Origin: Pseudofabraea citricarpa | Lineage: Eukaryota > Ascomycota > Leotiomycetes > Helotiales > Dermateaceae | Direction of reading: 5' to 3' | Assembly (NCBI GenBank): GCA_029641185.1 | Contig: JAPWGK010000026.1 | Span: forward strand, 310,001 to 374,000 | DNA length: 64,000 nucleotides | Shown here: positions 38,262 through 47,877 of the stretch, piece after piece | Layout: every line of letters begins with the position of its first letter | How positions within the stretch are numbered: the stretch's first letter is position 1 | Notes under the pieces: generated by a model | What the model was told of the DNA's origin: nothing | Databases searched by the model: none | What the model saw: only the letters and a program-made list of their open reading frames with translations | Made by a program: the position numbers and the translations under genes

Positions 38262-40846
38262 ATGGAAGTCCTGCGAAGCATCTTTGGCAGGAAAACAGCA
38301 TCAGCAAATGGATCGGGTTCAGGGCATGGTTCAGGTGCGGGATCTGGGAGGTCGAGGAATCTCAGCTCCAAATTAAAGGGCAAGTCTTACGATTCGGCAA
38401 TCGCACTGGATCCCCCGGTCAAGGGTTTATATCCTGTTGCTGGAAATGGCCCAAATTTACTCGACGAGCTACAACGGTCCAAGGCTCACAGAAACACCTT
38501 GAGGAGGCAGTCAGTGTCAACGGCGGGTTATGCAGAACCGCCCAATGTCCCACGATGGCGGGAAGATATACCAGAGAGGCCGAGGACAGCACCTCACAGT
38601 GGGATGCCCTCGGGACATCTGCAGGCAAAGGACACAAGTGGACGGGCCATGTCAGGATTTGCAGTGAGAGCATCTCCGTTTGTGCAAAACCCCCCAGATC
38701 CACAACACCGGTCCACTGCTTCTGTGACCCAAAAACCCGTGAAGGAAGTAATTGCATATCAGCCGAAACGGACCTTGAACGACTCCGTTGATCTTCCACC
38801 GCCAAACTTACGCTCATTTCACAATAGAACAGAATCAACAAATTCTCGTGCATCATATATCGATTTGCTAGATGCGTATTCAAATCTAGTTGGGTCAAGA
38901 GATGCTTTGACTGATAGGATCAAGGCCTCCGGACGGCGAGACTATGGCGAGGATGTAGCCGATAGGAACATTGTTGAACATGGAGGATCCGACATACTTG
39001 ATCAATCGACCCCTCAGTCCAGCTATTATCGAAAGAACTCTGCTGGCCATGGAGGGTCCACTTTAAGACACACACGGCTTAACTCTGCTGTGGAAAATGT
39101 GCTAGAAGACGATGACGACACTCAGCCACAGCATACCCCTCTTGCCACGCGCATACCATCTCAAAGTCAATCACAAATACCATCTTCCGTTTCAGGATCT
39201 AGGCCTGCCAATGCATTTCCACCACGGGTTGATTCAGTTTCGACCTATCAGAACCCTCGAGGGCGTATTGATGACCGAACCCGTAGCATGAGGCGGAGGA
39301 CTTTGTCCACCTCCTCTGCAGTCATTCATGAAGAACCTTCTTCACGAGCATCTCGACGGCAGTCATTAACACAAGCTGTACCATCTAGTTCCTTTAGTAC
39401 AGCCCATGAGAGAACTGGTTCCTTGTCTCAAGATCGCATTCCTCCACGTTACTCTTCATCTCGCATTCACATCAGACAGGATAGTGCTGCATCTACAGCT
39501 CCCAATTTCAGTAGACGGACGCCGATATCTCCAGAGAGTACTGCCTCTCCAAGTGCAAACGAGTCGCGCACTAGGCCTCGACGCAGTTCTACCGCAACTA
39601 CAGACTCTGCTTCGCACCCAAGGTCAAAGGCTGGCCCTTCTAGTTACGTTGGTTTTCCAAGCAGCAAAAGGTCCTCGATTCATACAGTTGAAGCAAAAGA
39701 TTCACTCGACTTACCATCGAGAGGGTCACCTTCTATTTCGACCGCCAGTCAGCAGAAGAGACTCTCATTTGATTTGAGGGACCATTACGATCTCACTTCA
39801 CGACGTTCTCCTCCACCAGTATCTACAAAGCAAAGTCGAAGGTACTCAGTTGAATCCAAAGATCACTACAATATATCTTCGAGAAAATCACCTCCTCCAG
39901 TATCAATGTCACAAAGTGGTTCAAATAGGTATCTAGTAGAGGGGGCCAAAGAAGCTCCTTCTCTTGAAGGGATCGTGGATCTCAATAATAGTGTCGATAC
40001 TGAGGTTACTACCAGGCAAGCACCAGGTATAGATTCTCTCAGAGGAACTCCTGAGTAATGCTGATTTTTATAGCTGTCATTCATGAATACGTAACTCCCA
40101 AAGTTCACCATGTCAGAGAGGAAGTTGTTACCCGCGAAATTCATACACATGATGTATTCCATCGTGTTCTTCCTGTCATTGAGACTGAAGTCTTACCAAC
40201 CAAACACTACATTCAATTGGCAGATGGAACCCTGAAAGAGATACCAGCGGATCAAGTGCCTGGCCGAACAACTACCCCGAGCTTCCAGATAGTGCCCACA
40301 GAAAGGGCCCACAAGGCTGGAGAGACCTTGCCAGGAGGGTCAATTGTACACATCGGCCATCGTGGACCAGACAAAGGTCCCGTTCTCTCAAGTCAAAGAC
40401 AAAGTATAACGAAGGAGGGTGTTCCCAAAACCGAGTATGTGTGGCGCCATGCTCCGACACTTTCAGTTGGTAGCAAGGAGACAGGCCAATCAGTGCCCAT
40501 GTACTTTAACGACGGCAGTGAAAGTGACGAATTTGATCCTGAGTACACAACAGGGAAGAAGGTAGTGGAAGGTGATGATATGCTATTCAGAGATAGTGGT
40601 TATGGGTCTGGTGGTATGCTCCCAGGACTCGCTGAGACCGTCCCAACCGCAGTCTATAGGAAGTCCGCTCAACCTCATTCCCGACATGCTCGAACCGAAT
40701 CAAATGATTCGAGCGGAGAAGGTGAAGCTACCAAAGCATTGAAGAGGAGGAAGGAGGCTAAAGAAAAGTTACGAAGAGCTTATGAGCAAGATGGCGTTTC
40801 GGGTGTCACGAGGGGTATGCAATCATTGAATGTGAATGACCCCTAA
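38262..40846 (+). CDS. Large Ser/Arg-rich disordered protein with C-terminal His motif
   Basis: Two exons, 38,262-40,026 and 40,074-40,846, encode 845 residues. Exon 1 is low-complexity, rich in Ser, Arg, Pro and Thr, with many R-x-x-S patterns and a duplicated block (D-H-Y-D-L-T-S-R-R-S-P-P-P-V-S and D-H-Y-N-I-S-S-R-K-S-P-P-P-V-S). Exon 2 begins a conserved-looking segment, I-H-E-Y-V-T-P-K-V-H-H-V-R-E-E followed by R-E-I-H-T-H-D-V-F-H-R and E-V-L-P-x-x-H, and ends with a basic helix, K-R-R-K-E-A-K-E-K-L-R-R-A-Y. The exon join (GTATAG donor, TTTATAG acceptor, 47 nt) removes the stop at 40,056-40,058 and restores the frame. The function is unknown. The first exon looks like a phosphorylated, disordered scaffold. 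The start is the ATG, not the GTG three bases earlier. Confidence 0.8.
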
Positions 40847-41413
40847 AACTAAGGAATTGCAGATGATGTTGGTGTATAGGTCTTTATGCGGATGAGTGGG
40901 ATGTTACAAGCGGGCGTGACTTTTGGGTGCTTTCAGGTGTTGGTTTATTGGGATATTTCTCCTTGCTTTAATCTTTCCTTTGTCCTTGTAGATATACCAT
41001 GTACCTTATTCTGTAAAAGTAATGGCCTTTCTTGAGACATATGAATGGGTTCATAGAGCATCATCGTTTTCACAGCCCCATGAGATAAGCCAAAGATCTA
41101 TCTTATCCACTCCTTATAATGAGTCGATCGAGATATTCCAGTCTAGCTCTTGTACATCTCAAAAGAAAAACCTTGTTTACATGTCTATATCAGTCAAGGG
41201 AATCATGCTCCACACAACCTCGGTAGAAACTGGACAAGCAAAGAAACGGACTAGGTGCCCCACAGCTCGCTTAATTTTATATCCATGAAATAGCTATCGC
41301 TCACAAATCTGAAGCCAAACGAGAACTTGCATATAATACGTCAGTTAGATAGGTATATTGTACATTCTCCATGGCGGAGTCGTCGTAGGTCAAGTGACAT
41401 GGATACTTCTAAA
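40847..41413. other. Intergenic, 3' flank of the Ser/Arg-rich gene
   Basis: Contains the 3' untranslated region of the preceding gene. An 88-codon open frame at 41,022 has no support. No other feature was recognised before the repeat array begins. Confidence 0.5.
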
Positions 41414-42420
41414 TTTTTGTTGCACGTCGCACTTTTGGAAGCTGGCTATTAGTTGAGGATCCTGCTAGCTATTAGCTATAGTTGAGGTTATTTTGTTGCA
41501 CATCTTCAACTGCTGACGTGGCTATTAGCTATAGCTTAGCTGGTTACACAATAGTAGTTGAGGTGCTTTTGTTGCATGTCGTAACTCGTTGACGTGGCTA
41601 TTGCTTAGGTGTTGATGGGTTTTGTTGCATATCGTCAACTCGACACCTGGCTATTATAGACAACAGAGAAGCTGGCTAGTTAGATAGAGAGTAAGCGGCT
41701 AGCTTGTCAGACTAGATAGCTTTGTTATATATCGTCAACTGTTGAAGTGGCTATTGCTTAACTGTTGAGCAGTTTTGTTGCATATCGTCAACTGGAAAGT
41801 TAGTTATAGGCAATAGATAAGCTAGCTAGTGGGATAGAGAGTAAGTAGAGAGTAAGTAGCCAGCTATAGGGAGCTTGTCAGAATAGATAGGTTTGTTGCA
41901 GATCGTCAACTGTTAAAGAGGATATCACTTGAGCGCTAAAGAGTTTTCTTGCACATCTTCAACTGGAAAGCTGGCTATAGGTAAGGAAGTTAGCTAAAGA
42001 GACAAAGAGTTGGTAACTAGCTAAAGTTAGCTTGTTAGAACAATTGGTTTTGTTGCATATCGTCAAGTCTAAAGGTGGCTCTTGCTAGAAGTCAAGAGTT
42101 GAGGTATTTTGTTGCATATCGTCAACTCGAAAGGTGGCTATTAAGTTAAGTAAGATAATAGCTAGCTATTTGACTTATACCTTGTTTGTTTACATATAGT
42201 TAAGTGTCGAGATAGTTGTTTCTCGAGCCTTTGGCTTTTAAGACAGATGGTTTTGTTGCATGTCGTCAATTCTACAACAGGCTATTACACAGGCTATACA
42301 GGCTATATCATCAAGCCTGAAAGCCTGTAGCCTTATTTTGGCTAGGCAAGTAGTCTAAATCAAGACCTTGTTATAGTATTTATGTTTTGTTGCATGTAGT
42401 CAACTCTATAGCTAGCTGAT
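41414..42420 (+). repeat. Degenerate tandem array with higher-order spacing
   Basis: About thirteen copies of a unit of roughly 36 bp with core TTTGTTGCATATCGTCAACT, usually followed by about 8 variable bases and GTGGCTATT. Copies start near 41,415, 41,491, 41,567, 41,620, 41,721, 41,773, 41,892, 41,944, 42,048, 42,107, 42,184, 42,252 and 42,384. From 41,567 to 42,107 the gaps alternate short (52-59) and long (101-119), so the true unit there is about 155-170 bp with two sub-copies. The long gaps share GATAGAGAGTAAG and AGCTTGTCAGA. The array has no open frame and does not show RIP-type loss of CA. It matches no family I know. Confidence 0.85.
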
Positions 42421-43414
42421 TGATGTTGCTCAATTTAGACACATGCAATTTTCTTCTGTTTTGCCTTACTGCCTAATCATCTGGTCTTCTCCTTCGATAT
42501 ACCTGTAAGTAACTAAAAGTCTATCGTTACTCATGTTTCAGGTTCCTCGATGTAGCTATCCCCTCTAGAGCGTTTCAGAGTTTATCTGTGAGGTGAATTA
42601 TCTCTTCTATGTTAAGACTTGTGATTTCTTTTATTTTGGTTTCGACTACTTTTATCGAGCCTTATATAACTACCAGATGGCCAAGTTCAGCCACAGTGGC
42701 TAAGATGCTTTATATATTCGTGAAGTAACGAAAGTACTTGAGTTATCTTGCGATGCCTACTTGGAGTATTGTTCCAATTCGCATTATTTATTACTTGGTC
42801 CCTTTTGATTGCAGTTTTATTACTCATACTCAGTTTTCAGCAGCGTTTTATTCCGAATAGAGTCCTCTGTTGCAACCTACTGACACTTCCGTTGGTATAT
42901 TTGACAAGCCTGTCCTCGGTTGCCATTCAATCTGACTTACCACCTGGAATTTAAAGGATGGTACTTATGACAATCACTGCCAAGAGATGGATAATCAGAT
43001 CCATTGGTTATTACTAGCAAAATATCTCATATCGGCATCGTTTAACTCTAAACCATAAGCAGCTGACGACCCGTACCTTCGTCCAGAGACATAATTATCA
43101 ACTCAGCTAACCAAATTATATCATACGGATCTCCCCGAACTCTTCTTGTTTACTCCCCCCACATCTAATCTCGCCAGTAAGAGTTTTCAATGGAGGTATT
43201 AACAAGTATCTAACTCAACATTACGAGCTGTGGTATCCATTTTATTTCCCATTCATGAAAGAACTAGCTCGATCTCCACACCAAGCCAGCGGAGTATATT
43301 GCATTATGTATTTGACACAGGCCCCTTCACCCCCATCGCATCCCAAAGCGGTAAGTGATTCATTTTCTCTGGCGCCAGCAGTCGCGCAGGCCATTCAGCA
43401 GGCCAAAATGCAAT
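42421..43414. other. Non-coding spacer after the array
   Basis: No gene is supported. The sequence is moderately AT-rich with ordinary CA/TG content. Short open frames (under 70 codons) lack features. Confidence 0.4.
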
Positions 43415-43450
43415 GTTTTGTTGCACATCGCAATCCTCGCATCGGCTATT
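43415..43450 (+). repeat. Detached copy of the array unit
   Basis: TTTTGTTGCACATCGCAA followed, after a short variable stretch, by CGGCTATT. It keeps the head and tail of the array unit in the same orientation, about 1 kb beyond the last array copy. The variable middle differs from every array copy. Confidence 0.65.
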
Positions 43451-43714
43451 ATCAATTGATATTATAGCGTGCAGTACGTGCATGTACGCATCCGGCAACC
43501 TACCGGTAACTTCCCATTTCCCTACCGCATCTCCTACTGCAAGGGCGTCGGATTTGAGGCGCTTGTGTTGCATGTCTGCATTCCATTGTTTTGGCCTAGA
43601 GGGCTCTAGCACTGCGGCTAACAAGCCTCTCGCTCAAGCTACTGCAGTCTCCTTCCTTCTAGCTTCGCTCCGTCCGAATTGGAAACTCCCAGGTCGCCTA
43701 ATGTTTTAATTACC

Positions 43715-43741
43715 CGCCTGTTCACTATTAGTGAACAGGCG
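43715..43741. repeat. 27-bp perfect palindrome
   Basis: Arms of 13 bp (CGCCTGTTCACTA and its complement) are separated by a single T. It lies in non-coding DNA about 240 bp from the 3' end of the next gene. It could be the remnant ends of a small inverted-repeat element or a binding site. Nothing nearby decides between these. Confidence 0.8.
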
Positions 43742-43981
43742 TAGCACGTGCAACAGTCAGTTAAAAAAAGAAGAAAAAAAGAAAGAGCATTTCAGTCAAG
43801 TCACATGTGGCAGTATCGCAAAGCTTCAGTTAATGACAACTGCCTCAATTATCCAAGACCAGGTAACTCAATTGGTTATAATACATCCATGAAACAAACA
43901 AACAGAGGTCTACCCAAATTTCATCACTCAAACCCAGAATGCGTTGCCAAACTCACGGCCTACTCAAAGACCCAAGACTGT

Positions 43982-44963
43982 CTAAACTCGAAACAAAAGC
44001 CAACTGATAAAGAGTAGAGACATCGACACGGAAAAGATAACTTTGGTGCAGACATCTATAGACTTCTCAGGTCCAAAATCGATTCCAGGTTCCGTGATCT
44101 GAGGAGAGGACGTCTTCTTAGCTTTCCGTGTGCGTTTGCGCCGCCTCGTCCGAATCACGTTCTCTTGTTTCTCTTGAGATTCCTGTGCAACCACAGTACC
44201 AGCCTCAAAAGTCCTGGACCATCGATTCTGTGTCATGGGCTCCCACGCCGCATTCATCAACCTCTTCCCACTTTGAGGTATCTTGGTATCAAACTCGGTT
44301 TCCTCGAGATTGGCAAGGACTTCGAAAGGGTTATCCAGTTGAATCGGAACAGCTTTTCTTTGTCTGAAGCTCTCCAGCCTGGTTTTTCCTTGGCCATCTG
44401 ATTTCTCTGCTAACTTTCCCAATGTCTCGACTGGAATCTTGGGCTCCTCAACAAATCCCTGTCTTCTATTAGTTCTTGGATTGAAAGAGAAGAGGTGCAA
44501 GGGAGAGGAGATAACTCACCGGAGGAGGAGCGACTTGGTTGCTTGTTCTCCTCTTCCTCTGGTTCCTGGGAGGATATACATCCCATTCAACGGCAACGGC
44601 AACATCGGGCTTTGAATTAGTACAGCAGTCATTGTAGTACCCATCCAAGTTCCCAAGGTCTTGTAGTAGGCTCGGGCCTCTGTCAGAGGACGCCGTACCT
44701 GATGAAGGGCGAGATGTTTTCTGTTGGGCGGGGAAAATGATTAGCTGGAGGTCACCCATCTCGATTATATGGATCATTGTTACCTCGGTTTCTGAACATC
44801 TTTCGTCTTGGGGCGTGAAGTTCTCTCGCTCTGGAGATAGAGATGTCGATCGGGAATCGACAACAGGCAGTAATGACTTGATATGTCGAACTCGCCACTC
44901 GTCGTTCTCATTCTCGTCGAAGGTAGACCACCGCTCACTGGAGAATGAAGAGCGAGAAGTCAT
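43982..44963 (-). CDS. Unrecognised protein with C-terminal hydrophobic anchor
   Basis: Three exons, 44,963-44,784, 44,720-44,520 and 44,458-43,982, give 285 residues. I do not recognise the family. The first two thirds are hydrophilic and Ser/Glu/Arg-rich. A strongly basic stretch (R-T-R-R-R-K-R-T-R-K-A-K-K) precedes a final hydrophobic segment of about 20 residues (V-I-F-S-V-S-M-S-L-L-F-I-S-W-L-L-F), the layout of a tail-anchored membrane protein. The first intron (44,783-44,721, GTAACA to CAG) is 63 nt and has no stop in frame, so a retained form of 306 residues is also possible. The second intron has good signals. Membership of a family could only be judged by a database search. Confidence 0.65.
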
Positions 44964-45418
44964 GGTTTGGGAGGACTTGGAAGATGAAGGTTGGTTGTTG
45001 GTAAGAGGGATTTTTTCTAAGAAGGATGGTTGGTGAGCGGGAGTGGTTTTATATTGTCGTTCGCGGGCTAGTTCGACAAAGAAAGGGCTCAGCTTCCTAA
45101 AATTAAATGTTTCGGGTGGCTACTTTTCTAAAGTCCACCAGACCACTTCCCATACTGCCTCAGTGGTGAAGTACACCTCCCTACTCCCGTTCCCGTCTCG
45201 CGTTCCCGCGGGCTTTGCTGAAGCGTGATTGTAAAAAGGGTGACTTGTATTATACACTACAGGATATGGCAATTTTCTCTCTAGAATCTTTTTTTATACA
45301 CAGCAATATTTTCATCTAGGTTTTTCTTCTATGCAATTTCTTGTGGTTTTCTACGACCATGAAATGCTAATTTGTGTTAGGGCATCGTCAAATTCATAAT
45401 AATGGTAGCGAGAACTTA
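44964..45418. other. Intergenic between orphan gene and ZIP transporter
   Basis: Promoter of the orphan gene on the left and 3' flank of the ZIP transporter on the right. No supported open frame or RNA gene. Confidence 0.5.
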
Positions 45419-46723
45419 CTATAGCATGATTCCAGCGCCAGCGAACATAGCTCCGAACTGTAGGGCTGTCTTTCTCAACTCAACCCCACGGTCCTTGCCA
45501 GTCTCCAAGAGCTCAGGGATGACTGCTACAGTACCAACATACAAGAATGTACCAGCTGTGAAAGGAAGGAGCATGTCGCCCCAGGAAAGACTCGTACCCA
45601 TCAGACCCTCGTGTCGTCCAACTGCACCATCTCCTCCATTGCCACCATACTCCTGCACCGCAATACCAATCACCGTGCCAAGCAATGCTCCCAAAGCGGT
45701 TAAGAACTGGGCTCCCATAGCTTGACGCTTGGAGAAGCCGGACTGAATCAGCAGGGCAAAGTCTCCAACTTCATGAGGAATCTCATGGAAGAATACAGCG
45801 ACCGTGGTAGTAGCTCCAATTGTAGAGGAAGCATAGAAAGAAGAAGACATAGCCAGACCATCGGTAATGTTGTGTGTGAAATCGGCACTATTCAGTCAGC
45901 AAAGAGTCTCAGCGCTCAAGTAAGTTTATACATACATCAAGTTGAGATATCCGGCAAGTTTTACACTAGCATTCATCTCCTTCTCCTTCTCCTGCTCGAC
46001 AACAGCAACGGCGGAATTTCCATTTGTCTTCTTGCGAGACTTGGTGCCTTTTTCTGGCGTATAGGCACCAGAAGCAACAGCAGTAGGCTTCTCAAGCTTC
46101 ACATCCTTCTCATGGCCATGCGAATGATCATGGCCTTCTCCGCCAGTGGCAATCCTCAATCCTTTATCCATAGCGACGAATGTCACAAAACCAACCATGA
46201 TGGCAACACCAAGAAGGAGGTTCCTGTTTGGTTCCACAAGCACGAAGCGGACATGTTCCGGAGAGTCTTCGCCGAGAAAGATTTCAGGCAACAGATGGAA
46301 TAAAGTATCTCCTAGAAGACCTCCAACGGCAAAGGCCACCATGACCGAGAGCGAAGAGGGATCGATATTTGGCGGGCATAATGCCAGGAGGAAATTCGGC
46401 GGTCCAGAGATGTAAAGAGTCGCCAGGAGAGCATTCACAGCAGGCGTTCCGGGGAACAAGACAGCAAAGATACGAGACGTGAGACTGGAAGTCTGCGGGC
46501 TCGTCGCCAACTTGTAATCATTGAGATCCTGAACCAGAGGGCATGCCTGCGCTTGTTAGGAGCTGGTTTTCGAGCTGTTGGAAGTGGGGGAATCTACCTG
46601 GAGCTGTTCCTCGATCTCGGGCACGCTCATGGCCGCGATGGACGCAGCATGTTTCTCGGCATAGACGTATGCGACGGCGCAAAGGAGCAGAATGCCCACT
46701 CGACGGGGCTGGAAGAAGGCCAT
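45419..46723 (-). CDS. ZIP family zinc transporter (SLC39A7/YKE4-like)
   Basis: Three exons, 46,723-46,598, 46,546-45,936 and 45,887-45,419, encode 401 residues. An N-terminal hydrophobic segment (residues about 9-22) looks like a signal peptide or first helix. A His-rich cytosolic loop (G-H-D-H-S-H-G-H-E) is followed by the metal-site helices D-F-T-H-N-I-T-D-G-L-A and H-E-I-P-H-E-V-G-D-F. This is the signature of the LIV-1 subfamily, whose ER/Golgi members (KE4/YKE4) move zinc into the cytosol. The third exon supplies the D-F-T-H-N motif across the splice junction, which confirms the intron. The intracellular location is inferred from subfamily resemblance. Confidence 0.93.
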
Positions 46724-47877
46724 GATCGCAATGAATTGCTTGCTTGTAAGAAGGGAAGTTCGTGAAGCTTGAGCACAAGCACAATGTGGCCGATCACCGG
46801 AATAAGCTTGAAATTAGGTTCCGCAGGGGTGGCTGGCGGATACGAGGGGTTAACTGTTTGCGAGTATTGACGCTGGAGGACTTGGATTTTACACTGTCTC
46901 CCGTCAGAGTCTCATTGGATGTGTGTCTTTTGCGAAGGAGCAAGAATAGCATCAAAGTACATCTGGATAGTGCTCAATACAGCTCGGTACTCCCTGGTCT
47001 CCTTGGTTCTCGAATCGGTGACGTCAACAAGACCCTTCATTTTTGGAGAGAAAGTCTGAATTCTTCTATGGTTGTCAGATAGTTTAGGCACATCTCTAAA
47101 GAAGCATTCTTACATGTTAATCCTGAACATCTCGAGAACTAATACATCTACTTATCTTAGTATGGATCTGAAGGTCAAATCACAATCTTATCATGATCTC
47201 TTGGCAATTATAACCCAGGAAATCTTAAGATCTATAGAATGTCATAGCGCATTGAAGCAACAAGAGGGAGTTTGTTCAGAAGCTTGTTACGAGTAAGTCT
47301 GACAAACAGATTATAAACGTACAAACATGTAGTCATAGCTATTATGAAATCAACCACAAACCGAATGGCAAACAATAATGATAAGAAAACCTGCAAGCGT
47401 GAGATGGGAAAACATTAGGTAAAGGTAAATAACAAAAGATAACAAACAATATCTCTTTGTCAATATCACACCTAGACACTTATTTATATCCCCTTCCCAT
47501 ATCCGCATAAGTAGTATCAATACAGCAGTTTCTTTATAGAAATGTTAAAATGGCTTATAAGATTATCATATAAGTCTTTATATAACAAGTATTTAATTAT
47601 ACTAAGCAAAAGAAAAAATATCGACCGCTGAGATAGAAACAGGCCACATAATCTGCTTGTTCACCAACTTCTTCATTACAACAATATAACCATCATTTCT
47701 AACCTATTGAATAATGCCTCCCAAAACCAGGAGATACATTAAAGAAATCACAAGGTGCAGAAGACAAAATCAACTAGCAAGTCAAAGAAGATAAGAAGGT
47801 ACAGAAAAACATAGCAAGTATTCTATTTCTATGATGCTTCAAATCGGATGAGCAAAAGAGTACTCTATATCAATTAA
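46724..47877. other. Intergenic between ZIP transporter and TSC1
   Basis: Contains the ZIP transporter promoter and the 3' flank of the hamartin gene. From about 47,330 to 47,840 the sequence is AT-rich but keeps normal CA/TG content. Frames of up to 106 codons have no support. Confidence 0.5.

Noticed and set aside
37934..38791. 285-codon plus-strand frame overlapping the Ser/Arg-rich gene
   Set aside because: It overlaps the real frame in another phase, and its sequence has no domain. The 38,262 frame joins a second exon with good splice signals.
40059..40073. Two separate genes, or a 19-nt intron, at the frame change near 40,058
   Set aside because: A 19-nt intron is too short. The 47-nt intron 40,027-40,073 restores the frame with a continuous protein.
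41414..42420. CRISPR array
   Set aside because: Repeats are degenerate, spacing is irregular or alternating, the genome is eukaryotic, and no cas genes are present.
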